A stretch of DNA of 9,002 nt, from positions 32,829-41,830 of the forward strand of contig DBCZ01000036.1 in NCBI GenBank assembly GCA_002293315.1, given 5' to 3'. Below are positions 1 through 6,455 of the stretch, in pieces. The stretch is from Ruminococcaceae bacterium UBA945. GTDB taxonomy: Bacteria > Bacillota > Clostridia > Oscillospirales > Acutalibacteraceae. The position numbers and the translations under genes were made by a program. The notes below the pieces were generated by a model. That model was not told where the DNA came from. It did not search any database and worked only from the letters and a program-made list of their open reading frames with translations. Every line of letters begins with the position of its first letter. Positions within the stretch are counted from its first letter, which is position 1.

Positions 1-102
1 ACTGTAGTCACAGAGATGTGAAAACTGTGAGGTGATACGTATGCTGTGAGGAGTAAGCACTGAATAGAGGATGAAAAAGCCAATTATTAAAGAGGAATTA
101 CT
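1..102. other. Leader region before the first surface gene
   Basis: No convincing sigma-A promoter is visible, so the promoter of the surface operon may lie upstream of the window. The stretch has an 8-base direct repeat, CTGTGAGG, at 25-32 and 44-51. It also has an 11-codon reading frame at 71-106 (ATG AAA AAG ... CTA TGA) whose stop overlaps the start codon of the next gene as ATGA. That tiny frame has no well-spaced ribosome binding site (GAGGAG at 48-53 is too far away, AGAGG at 66-70 too close), so it may be chance. AGAGGA at 91-96 is the binding site of the gene starting at 103. Confidence 0.4.
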
Positions 103-1383
103 ATGACAAAAAGAAAAATTATAGCACTGTTAATGACAATAGTGCTGCTGTTTACCATGATAAGTGTGCCAGTAAATGCTGCGAATTATAATTTTGCAGA
201 TATAAATGGGCACTGGAGTGCGGTGTATGTCAGATATGTTTGCAATACTAAAGAAATAATGACAGGTACATCTTCAACTCTGTTTTCCCCAAATGCTGAC
301 ATAACAAGAGCAGATTTTATTATGGCACTAGGTAAAATGGCGGGCGTAGATATTAATTCAAAATATATCAGAGATTTGGTTATGCCATTTACCGATGTTG
401 GAAATATTCCAGCAGCACCATATATAAAATGGGCTAATGCACAAGGGATAGCCGGAGGAACATCCCCGACCACTTTTGCTCCCAATTCTCCTTTAAAAAG
501 GCAAGATACAGCTGTATTCATCTACCGCTATTGCGATGCCTATGGTCTCGTTAATCGTTTGAAAACAACAGGAAATTCTAATTTCCCTGATTTGTCATCC
601 GCAAGTGCTTACGCAAGACCAGCTATTGTGGCAATGGCAAAAGGTCTTGTGTTCAGCGGGAGTGGCGGAAATTTCAATCCCAATGCATATATGAAGCGTG
701 GCGAAGCCGCCTCTGCATTTTACAATTATTACATCAACTACAAATCTTGGGAAGCAAATCCGACAGTCAGAAATGTCAATATAAAGGTTGGAACAACAAA
801 GTCATATGATGAAAACCATGATTCAAAAGATGCTATAAGTATTTATATCGCAAATATGTCTAAACCTTTTAAAAATAGATGGAACATTGCTTTCAATCCA
901 ACTGCATATGATAACCTTTATGGGTTACCTGAATATGCTTGTACTAGGTGGAATGGATTATGCGAATTTAATACGTGTGGTGCGAATTGTTCAAATAATG
1001 GTGTTTCAGCTAATCATCATAAAAATATGTATCGGACTTTTTTCCATCTTCTCGATAATATGACACTAGGCAACAATGCTTTTAGGGTCGTAGCTTCAGC
1101 ATCGGAATACTGTTATCGTCGTGATGATGGTTCGCATGGCAGAAGTGCAGTTGGGATGTCGGCAGATAGATTGGCACTTAGTGAAGCAAAAATACATAAG
1201 CCAATTGAAACAGTACGGATAATGCAGCATGAAATCTCACATCTGTATGGGCCGGATGATGGGGTGTGCTCAAAGGGATTTCTATGTATAATGAGTGGGG
1301 GTTTTGACCAAAATTCTACATATGATTTGCCAAACATATGGTGCGAAGGTTGTTCATATAGCTTTAATAGAACTCGTTATTGA
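103..1383 (+). CDS. SLH-anchored secreted metzincin-type metalloprotease, putative
   Basis: A 426-residue exported protein, probably a wall-attached zinc protease. Residues 1-26 form a signal peptide (TKRK basic start, hydrophobic core, V-N-A cleavage motif). Three S-layer homology repeats follow at about 29-84, 96-150 and 161-212, each with the F-x-D opening and the TRAD/KRQD/KRGE helix motif. Such repeats bind secondary wall polymer, placing the protein on the cell surface. The C-terminal half carries HEISHLYGPDD, matching HExxHxxGxxD with H376, H380 and D386 as zinc ligands and E377 as catalytic base. CIMSG (395-399) follows and fits a metzincin Met-turn. An aspartate as third ligand is known in snapalysin-like metzincins. 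This half also has nine cysteines (280, 287, 292, 296, 337, 389, 395, 414, 417), suggesting disulfides. Start chosen by AGAGGA at 91-96 and the signal peptide. First gene of a three-gene operon. The substrate is unknown; protease activity is inferred from motifs. Confidence 0.85.
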   Translation: MTKRKIIALLMTIVLLFTMISVPVNAANYNFADINGHWSAVYVRYVCNTKEIMTGTSSTLFSPNADITRADFIMALGKMAGVDINSKYIRDLVMPFTDVGNIPAAPYIKWANAQGIAGGTSPTTFAPNSPLKRQDTAVFIYRYCDAYGLVNRLKTTGNSNFPDLSSASAYARPAIVAMAKGLVFSGSGGNFNPNAYMKRGEAASAFYNYYINYKSWEANPTVRNVNIKVGTTKSYDENHDSKDAISIYIANMSKPFKNRWNIAFNPTAYDNLYGLPEYACTRWNGLCEFNTCGANCSNNGVSANHHKNMYRTFFHLLDNMTLGNNAFRVVASASEYCYRRDDGSHGRSAVGMSADRLALSEAKIHKPIETVRIMQHEISHLYGPDDGVCSKGFLCIMSGGFDQNSTYDLPNIWCEGCSYSFNRTRY

Positions 1384-1399
1384 TAGGAGGATTAAAGGT

Positions 1400-2089
1400 A
1401 TGAAAAAGATAGTAATGACTACAGTGAGCCTATTTCTCTTGACCATCCTTGTTGCTTGTAATACCTCTGAAAGAGTAGGTGTCAGTGATATTAGCGCAAT
1501 GGAAAGCTTAGAGTTTAGTAGTGTTGTCGAGATGCAGGAATTTTTTAGTAGTGAAAACAGTGAAGAAGGAAACGTGGAGATGTTCAATGCTGTTTTGACG
1601 AAACAAATTTTTGTACCTAATGAAGTGATAGTTGAAGCAAATCTTGATGCAGAGCTGGATTTGATAAATGTTAATGGAGAGCATATATATTACAGTTTCA
1701 AAATATCAAATCCTGATTTTTCAGCAGCAGAAGCAAAAGTAACTGTTGTTGATGAGATAGCAAAACAAAGGGCTGTGCCTGAAGAGAGTGCCGTAGATTC
1801 TGCGACGTTGAAAGCTTGCACAGAAAAGCTAATGATAGGCGTTAGTAATTTTGCTGACGGCGAAGCAGCATTACAAGATTTGGCCGAAAGAGTTCAGATT
1901 GGGTTCTTTGAGGACCACCCGGGGTATTATTATACAACAGCACCATACATGCACATGGAAAACCCACTGGCATATATGCTCTATTGGGTTGAAGATGGTA
2001 AATTCATGCAAGCGTCTGTACCTGCCGACCAGCTAGATGATTTCTGGTCAGTTGCGGGAGACATCCTCACTCAATTTAGTGTGGAATAA
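1400..2089 (+). CDS. Lipoprotein of unknown function
   Basis: A 229-residue probable membrane-anchored lipoprotein. The N-terminus MKKIVMTTVSLFLLTILVAC has basic residues, a hydrophobic stretch and an L-V-A-C lipobox with C20 as the lipidated residue. The frame is open upstream to 1295, but the start at 1400 is chosen because AGGAGG at 1385-1390 lies just ahead and the lipoprotein signal begins there; the longer form would overlap the previous gene and bury the signal. The mature part is acidic, mixes alpha and beta character, and has an aromatic-rich patch (PGYYYTTAPYMHMEN, about 173-187). I do not recognise the family. It lies 16 bases after the metalloprotease gene and 18 before the small SLH gene, so the three are very likely co-transcribed, and it may act with one of them at the cell surface. 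Confidence 0.8.
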   Translation: MKKIVMTTVSLFLLTILVACNTSERVGVSDISAMESLEFSSVVEMQEFFSSENSEEGNVEMFNAVLTKQIFVPNEVIVEANLDAELDLINVNGEHIYYSFKISNPDFSAAEAKVTVVDEIAKQRAVPEESAVDSATLKACTEKLMIGVSNFADGEAALQDLAERVQIGFFEDHPGYYYTTAPYMHMENPLAYMLYWVEDGKFMQASVPADQLDDFWSVAGDILTQFSVE

Positions 2090-2107
2090 TGAAGAAAGGA
2101 GGAATTT

Positions 2108-2803
2108 ATGAAAACAGCACTATCATGTCTCTTAGCGCTTCTGCTTCTTCTCACCATGCTTCCCACAGCATATGCGGATGATAATGAAATGCCGTTTGAC
2201 GACACAAACATGTGGGCGAAGGACAGCATACAATGGGCATGGGAGAACGGGATAGTCAACGGTGTTACTGAGACAAAGTTTATGCCCAATAAGGCGGTCA
2301 CACATGAAGAATTTATGGTTATGCTCTATCGGTTTGCAGGTGAGCCGAAAGTGGAATTCAATTATGAGCCTGAAGCTTACCCGTGGTTAAATGAAAACAG
2401 TTATTTTTACGATGCCTGCTGTTGGGCTTTATATAGCAATCTTGACCGAGTAATGGGGTATGGGGATTTCACACTCAATATACCGATGATGCGTTTGCAC
2501 ACGGTTTCCTATTTTTATGATTATATGCGTTATGAGTATGAAATACTCAGGCCTGATTACCCGGGAATAAATACATATTACCCTGATTTATCATGGCTGC
2601 CTGGCATTAGTGATAAATTCACTGATATGCAATATTTCATGGAAAGTCCACCACTTAAATGGGCGACTTATTATGGAATTATCGAAGGAAATCCATCAAA
2701 AGAGTTGAAACCACAGGAGAACTTAACTCGGGCAGAGGTGGTTACGATGTTAAAACGCTACAGTGAGAATATAGTAATTGAAGAGCATGATTATGGTGTT
2801 TAA
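2108..2803 (+). CDS. Small SLH-domain surface protein
   Basis: A 231-residue exported protein made almost entirely of S-layer homology repeats. The signal peptide is residues 1-23 (long Leu run, A-Y-A cleavage motif). The first SLH repeat is clear (about 29-78: PFDDTNMWAKDSIQWAWENGIVNG ... FMPNKAVTHEEFMVMLYRF, given here in pieces). The middle repeat (about 90-140) is degenerate and rich in Tyr and Trp. The third (171-218) is clear, with FTDM, GIIEG, LTRAE and MLKRY. No catalytic domain is present, so it is probably a structural or adaptor component bound to wall polymer. The start is set by AAGGAGG at 2096-2102. It is the last gene of the surface operon and is followed by an intrinsic terminator. 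The loss of a canonical middle repeat may weaken wall binding or give it another binding role (inference). Confidence 0.85.
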   Translation: MKTALSCLLALLLLLTMLPTAYADDNEMPFDDTNMWAKDSIQWAWENGIVNGVTETKFMPNKAVTHEEFMVMLYRFAGEPKVEFNYEPEAYPWLNENSYFYDACCWALYSNLDRVMGYGDFTLNIPMMRLHTVSYFYDYMRYEYEILRPDYPGINTYYPDLSWLPGISDKFTDMQYFMESPPLKWATYYGIIEGNPSKELKPQENLTRAEVVTMLKRYSENIVIEEHDYGV

Positions 2804-2819
2804 GGTATTTTGGTCAAAG

Positions 2820-2847
2820 AAAAGGAGAGCAGCCGCTCTCCTTTTTC
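2820..2847 (+). terminator. Intrinsic terminator of the surface operon
   Basis: AAAGGAGAGC (2821-2830) pairs perfectly with GCTCTCCTTT (2835-2844) around a 4-base AGCC loop, and A2820 can pair with T2845. The stem runs into a short T tract (2842-2846). It lies 17 bases after the stop codon of the SLH gene, exactly where the operon should end. The A-rich left flank means it could also work on the opposite strand. Confidence 0.9.
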
Positions 2848-2860
2848 TATCCCACCGCCA

Positions 2861-2889
2861 TTGACATAACCGTGCTTCCGCCGTACAAT
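2861..2889 (+). promoter_or_regulatory. Sigma-A-type promoter for the dehydrogenase gene
   Basis: A perfect -35 box TTGACA (2861-2866), a 17-base spacer and a -10 box TACAAT (2884-2889, five of six consensus bases). Transcription would start near 2896, giving a short leader of about 20 bases before the ATG at 2919. The promoter begins 17 bases after the preceding terminator stem, making the dehydrogenase an independent unit. No clear operator was seen next to it. Confidence 0.85.
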
Positions 2890-2918
2890 TAGCTCATAAC
2901 TATGAAAGGTGTGATATT

Positions 2919-3944
2919 ATGCTTCAACAAATTATGACAGCCCCGGGAAAAATGGAATTCCGCGAGGTGGAAATGCCGAAAGCGGGGGTCGGCGAGGTAA
3001 TTGTGAAAATGATGACGATAGGCATTTGCGGCTCGGATATTCACGTGTATCACGGCGAGCATCCGTTTACCTCTTACCCGATTACGCAGGGCCATGAGGT
3101 GTGCGGCGTCATACATGAAATAGGCGAGGGCGTGAGCGGCTTTGAGGTCGGGCAAAAGGTGACGGTTCAGCCGCAGCTTGTCTGCGGAGAGTGCCATCCG
3201 TGCCGCCACGGGAAATATAATCTTTGCGAGAATTTGAAGGTCATGGGCTTTCAAGCGCCCGGTATGGGCTCGCATTACTTTGCGGTTGACGCGAAGAAGG
3301 TCACGCCGCTGCCGGAGGATATGAGCTTTGACGAAGGCGCGCTGATTGAGCCGCTGGCGGTGGGCGTACACGCCGCGCGTAAAATGGGCGACATCTCCGG
3401 AATGAGCGTCGCTGTGCTGGGCGCCGGCCCGATAGGAATCCTCGTGGCTCAGGCGGCGAAAGGTCTGGGCGCGAAAAGCGTGCTTATCACAGACGTAAGC
3501 GATGTGCGCCTTGAAAAAGCAAAGGAATGCGGCGTGGATTTCTGCGTCAACACGCGTGAAAAGGATTTCGGCGCGGCGCTTGTGGAATGCTTCGGCCCTG
3601 ATAAGGCTGACGTGATTTATGACTGCGCGGGGAATAACATAACAATCGGCCAGGCGATAAAATACGCGCGCAAGGGCAGCACGATTATCCTCGTGGCTGT
3701 GTTCGCAGGCATGGCTACGGTTGATTTGGCAACGCTCAATGACCACGAGCTGGATTTGAACACGAGCATGATGTACCGAAACGAGGATTATCTCACGGCC
3801 ATCAAGCTTGTGAAGCAGAATAAGGTCACACTCAAGCCGCTTGTCTCAAAGCATTTTGCGTTCAAGGATTTCCTTGAGGCATATGAGTATATTGACGCCA
3901 ATAGGGAATACACGATGAAGGTGATTATAAACGTGCAGGAATAA
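2919..3944 (+). CDS. Zinc-dependent medium-chain alcohol/polyol dehydrogenase
   Basis: A 341-residue cytosolic NAD(P)-dependent oxidoreductase of the medium-chain dehydrogenase superfamily, of the usual length for sorbitol/threonine-dehydrogenase-like members. The N-terminal GroES-like half has catalytic-zinc residues C37 (CGSDIH), H59 and E60 (GHE of the GHExxGxxxxxGxxV signature) and E144 (IEP). The structural-zinc cysteines are intact at 89, 92, 95 and 103. The Rossmann half carries GAGPIG (168-173), and D192 after the second strand favours NAD over NADP. It probably oxidises a sugar alcohol, threonine-like compound or other secondary alcohol to a ketone; the substrate cannot be named from sequence. 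The start has GAAAGGTG (2904-2911) at good spacing. It has its own promoter and terminator, so it is monocistronic. Base composition is richer in G+C than the surface operon before it. Confidence 0.93.
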   Translation: MLQQIMTAPGKMEFREVEMPKAGVGEVIVKMMTIGICGSDIHVYHGEHPFTSYPITQGHEVCGVIHEIGEGVSGFEVGQKVTVQPQLVCGECHPCRHGKYNLCENLKVMGFQAPGMGSHYFAVDAKKVTPLPEDMSFDEGALIEPLAVGVHAARKMGDISGMSVAVLGAGPIGILVAQAAKGLGAKSVLITDVSDVRLEKAKECGVDFCVNTREKDFGAALVECFGPDKADVIYDCAGNNITIGQAIKYARKGSTIILVAVFAGMATVDLATLNDHELDLNTSMMYRNEDYLTAIKLVKQNKVTLKPLVSKHFAFKDFLEAYEYIDANREYTMKVIINVQE

Positions 3945-3960
3945 AACAGCATACATATAT

Positions 3961-3994
3961 AAAGGAGAGGCAGTTTTGCCCCTCCTTTTCTTTT
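3961..3994 (+). terminator. Intrinsic terminator of the dehydrogenase gene
   Basis: AAAGGAGAGGCA (3961-3972) pairs with TGCCCCTCCTTT (3977-3988) with one A-C mismatch and a 4-base GTTT loop, followed by a broken T tract (3986-3989 and 3991-3994). It lies 16 bases after the stop codon. The outer stem (AAAGGAG / CTCCTTT) is the same as in the terminator at 2820. Confidence 0.88.
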
Positions 3995-4020
3995 GGTATT
4001 GACAGAGAAGATATTCTTAT

Positions 4021-4170
4021 ATGAAATGTCTGATTGAGTCAAGCGGCTTGCCGGCAGAGGTTCTGCCGAATGCGAATATCCGGCTTCTGTATGTCATCTC
4101 CACGGTTGGGATTTTGTTGCTGCAGGCGGTTTATACCGGAGCAACGAGGAAAAATCGCGCAGAGGGATAA
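4021..4170 (+). CDS. Possible 49-residue membrane peptide or gene relic
   Basis: An open frame from ATG 4021 to TAA 4168-4170 encodes 49 residues: a short polar start, one hydrophobic segment (about residues 20-40, IRLLYVISTVGILLLQAVY), then a basic tail (TRKNRAEG), the pattern of a single-pass membrane peptide with a positive cytosolic end. A weak AGAGAAG (4004-4010) precedes it at about 10 bases. The base composition here resembles the neighbouring coding regions and changes sharply to AT-rich right after the stop, which favours present or past coding. It contains a 7-base perfect hairpin (CGGCAGA 4052-4058 with TCTGCCG 4062-4068). It could be the tail of a decayed gene: an in-frame stop lies at 4000-4002. 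No family recognised. Confidence 0.3.
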   Translation: MKCLIESSGLPAEVLPNANIRLLYVISTVGILLLQAVYTGATRKNRAEG

Positions 4171-4405
4171 ATGCTTGCGCACATAAATATTAAAAATTAC
4201 TAAAGTAACTTTTAATATAAATGGCTCTAAACCGCAGTGCAGTCGGCTTTGTTTTACGTTAAAACAGGTTTGCAAGCAGAAATTCAATAATGTAACCAAA
4301 TTGTAGTTGATTTATTAAAATCTTTATGGTAACATTGCACCGTAACATGTTCCATAATAAATATGGAGCAGATTTGAAGCACTTATATTTTTTAAGGAGG
4401 CAATT
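4171..4405 (+). promoter_or_regulatory. AT-rich regulatory region of the ABC transporter operon
   Basis: About 235 bases without a convincing gene lead to the transporter's first gene. The best promoter candidate is TTGATT (4307-4312), 17 bases, TAACAT (4330-4335), with four of six consensus bases in each box; an alternative is TTGTAG (4301-4306) with TATGGT (4325-4330) at 18 bases. Either gives a leader of roughly 60-70 bases. Besides the palindrome at 4187-4218, there is an inverted repeat GTTTTA-CGT-TAAAAC (4251-4265) and a direct repeat GTAACAT at 4329-4335 and 4342-4348, the first copy overlapping the candidate -10 box. The strong ribosome binding site AAGGAGG is at 4394-4400. Confidence 0.4.
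4187..4218. repeat. AT-rich 32-base near-perfect palindrome
   Basis: The arms 4187-4201 (ATATTAAAAATTACT) and 4204-4218 (AGTAACTTTTAATAT) are complementary at 14 of 15 positions around a 2-base AA centre. The core is TTACT-AA-AGTAA. No T tract follows that would make it a terminator. It lies in the long gap upstream of the transporter operon and could be a binding site for a dimeric regulator or a cruciform-prone element; the role is inferred only. Confidence 0.6.
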
Positions 4406-6415
4406 ATGCAGAAGTCATTCAAAAAGATGACGGCAATACTTTTAGCTGTGTTGCTTGTTGTCACGTGTTTTGCAGCATGTACTCCCACAACACCCGCTGA
4501 AAGCACATCTACGCCGGAAAGCACGGCAGATGCACCAGTAGAAAGCACGCCGGAGGAGCCGGCAGAAAGCACACCGGAGGAAGCACCCACAGGTGACGGC
4601 GAAATGACAGACGTCGGTACGCCGCGCGCAGAGACGCTGATAGTCGAAACGCAGACCCCCACCGATGTTCCCGGCCAATTCAACTCATACATGCAGGGCA
4701 CACAGATGGGCTTCGGCATCCATCAGCTCATGAGTGCAATGATGTGGGAAATGGATACGGTTGCTGCTGAGCAGTTCGGCGAAGTGGCCGACGGCATGCC
4801 GGAATCCAACGCGGATTTCACAGAGCACATGGTTAAAATCCGTCAGGGCATCAAATGGTCAGACGGCGAAGACCTCAATGCTGAAGACGTTGCTTTCACA
4901 TTCAACATGATTATGAGCAACCCCGGAATCAGCCAGTGCGATTATTACAACCAGACATTCGAATCAGTTGAAGTAGCTGACGATTACACGGTAAAAATCG
5001 TTACGAAAGAAGCCTTCCCGCGTTTGGCGCAGACCTTCGGCGTCACGATTTGGGGCAACGATTTGAGAATCGTTCCGGAGCATATCTATTCACAGCAGGC
5101 GGATACGTCGACCTTCAAGGATGAGAATCCTGTCGTCGCAGGCCCGTACACTGTAAAGGATTATGACCCGCTCGGCATGTGGATTCTCTATGAGCTGCGC
5201 GAAGACTGGGATGCCAGCACACTCGGCGTCGTCACAGGCAAACAGCCCAAGGCGAAGTACGTTTGGTTCCGCGCTCTCGGCGATGACAACACACGTCAGA
5301 TGGCTCTCATCAACAATGAAGTTGACATCCTGTGCGAAGTCACACCTGAAATCCTCGAGGTTATGGTAGCCCAGAACCCGAATATCGCTGCTTGGTATAA
5401 GGATTTCCCGTATGCTACGAGTGATGACCCCTGCTCAAAGGGCATATCTTTCCAGATGGCAAAAGCTCCGTTTGATAACGCAGATTTCCGCTGGGGCATT
5501 ACACTTGCGATGAACTTTGACGAAATCTCAATGAGCATCTTTGACGGAGCCGGACGTGCGTCTCCGTTCCCAATCCTCACGGCCACAGGCGCCATGATGG
5601 AAGCATATTATGAGCCCCTCGTTCCGTGGCTTGAAGAATTCACGCTCGATTTGGGCGACGGCACAACGGTTGCTCCGTTTGACCCGGGCTATGGACAGAG
5701 AATGGCTGATGCTCTCACAGCACAGGGACGTGACATTCCTACAGACGAAGCGAGCTTGCTTGACATGTTCGGCATCGGCTGCTGGAAGTATGACCCCGAA
5801 GCGGCAGAGAAGCTCCTCATTAAGGGCGGCCTTGAGAAGAGAGACGACGGCTGGTATTTCGAAGGCAACCCGTTCACCTTCAATATGACTTACCTTGCTG
5901 ACACAGAGGTTCAGGCAGGACGCGGCCTTCAGGCGGCTTATGACCAACTGAAAGAGTTCGGCTTAAATGTAAACCTCGCCAGCGAGAGCAGCGCAACTTG
6001 GGATACAAACGCTGCTATAGGTAACTATGAAGTCGCAGGCTACTGGCCGACAGGCGGCATCACGAAGGACCTCTATTCTGTAATCAGAGGTTGGGATGCA
6101 GACCTTATCGTTCCGTTGGGCGAAAGAGGCTCCGGACAGGCCAGCCGCTGGAACAATGCTGAAGCTACTGCAATCATCAAAGAGCTTTCAACAATTTCTC
6201 CGGAAGATGACAGAGCTTATGAGCTCGGCATGGACTTCATGAAGGTCGCTATTGCCGATATGCCTTTCATCGGCTTCCATTCAGGAGTTAAGTATGTTCC
6301 GACGAACAGCACATATTGGACTAACTATCCGAACGCTGATAACCCCTACAATGGTCCGTGGTGGTGGTGGAGCTGCTTTAAGTATATCATGGTTGATTTT
6401 ACACCGGTTGCTTAA
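4406..6415 (+). CDS. ABC transporter substrate-binding lipoprotein, dpp/opp type
   Basis: A 669-residue extracellular solute-binding lipoprotein of the family 5 (peptide/nickel/oligosaccharide) type, longer than the usual 500-600. The signal has a basic start (KSFKK), a hydrophobic core and a lipobox F-A-A-C with C25 as lipidated residue. Residues 26-66 are a Thr/Pro/Glu/Ser linker with an ESTPEE repeat that holds the domain away from the membrane. The family signature is at about 145-170 (IRQGIKWSDGEDLNAEDVAF). The C-terminus has four consecutive tryptophans (652-655, GPWWWWSCF) before the closing strand. Trp-rich ends like this recall oligosaccharide binders of this family, so a sugar oligomer is as possible as a peptide. 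ATG 4406 follows AAGGAGG by 5 bases. It is the first gene of the importer operon and is followed by a hairpin, the usual arrangement for making binding protein in excess over permeases. Confidence 0.92.
   Translation: MQKSFKKMTAILLAVLLVVTCFAACTPTTPAESTSTPESTADAPVESTPEEPAESTPEEAPTGDGEMTDVGTPRAETLIVETQTPTDVPGQFNSYMQGTQMGFGIHQLMSAMMWEMDTVAAEQFGEVADGMPESNADFTEHMVKIRQGIKWSDGEDLNAEDVAFTFNMIMSNPGISQCDYYNQTFESVEVADDYTVKIVTKEAFPRLAQTFGVTIWGNDLRIVPEHIYSQQADTSTFKDENPVVAGPYTVKDYDPLGMWILYELREDWDASTLGVVTGKQPKAKYVWFRALGDDNTRQMALINNEVDILCEVTPEILEVMVAQNPNIAAWYKDFPYATSDDPCSKGISFQMAKAPFDNADFRWGITLAMNFDEISMSIFDGAGRASPFPILTATGAMMEAYYEPLVPWLEEFTLDLGDGTTVAPFDPGYGQRMADALTAQGRDIPTDEASLLDMFGIGCWKYDPEAAEKLLIKGGLEKRDDGWYFEGNPFTFNMTYLADTEVQAGRGLQAAYDQLKEFGLNVNLASESSATWDTNAAIGNYEVAGYWPTGGITKDLYSVIRGWDADLIVPLGERGSGQASRWNNAEATAIIKELSTISPEDDRAYELGMDFMKVAIADMPFIGFHSGVKYVPTNSTYWTNYPNADNPYNGPWWWWSCFKYIMVDFTPVA
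4499..4581 (+). repeat. Short coding repeats in the lipoprotein linker
   Basis: GAAAGCAC occurs at 4499, 4517, 4541 and 4565, at spacings of 18, 24 and 24 bases, all in frame and all read as E-S-T. The last two lie in a larger unit, 4540-4557 and 4564-4581, identical at 17 of 18 bases. The period of 8 codons gives VESTPEEP then AESTPEEA. This is typical of slippage-driven growth of a flexible lipoprotein linker. Confidence 0.75.
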
Positions 6416-6455
6416 CAGCAAAAACACTGTAACTGCAAAATGAATAGACCGTAAT

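Noticed and set aside
1295..1399. Longer upstream start for the lipoprotein gene
   Set aside because: It would overlap the end of the metalloprotease gene by 89 bases and bury the lipoprotein signal, while 1400 has a good AGGAGG site.
2889..3746. A 285-codon open frame on the minus strand opposite the dehydrogenase
   Set aside because: It is antisense to a gene with all family motifs, has no plausible ribosome binding site or domain, and its His/Arg/Ala-rich make-up is typical of the reverse reading of a GC-rich gene.
3999..4027. Promoter TTGACA (3999-4004) with TGAAAT (4022-4027) after the dehydrogenase terminator
   Set aside because: The -10 box is poor, and it would fall on the start of the only frame it could serve, so box and small gene cannot both be right as placed.
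4229..4260. Possible hairpin around the CCGCAGTGCAGTCGG stretch
   Set aside because: Only three outer pairs form around a large loop, too weak for a terminator or riboswitch.
4499..4581. Repeats considered as a CRISPR or mobile-element signature
   Set aside because: They are in-frame codon repeats inside a lipoprotein linker, short and without spacers.
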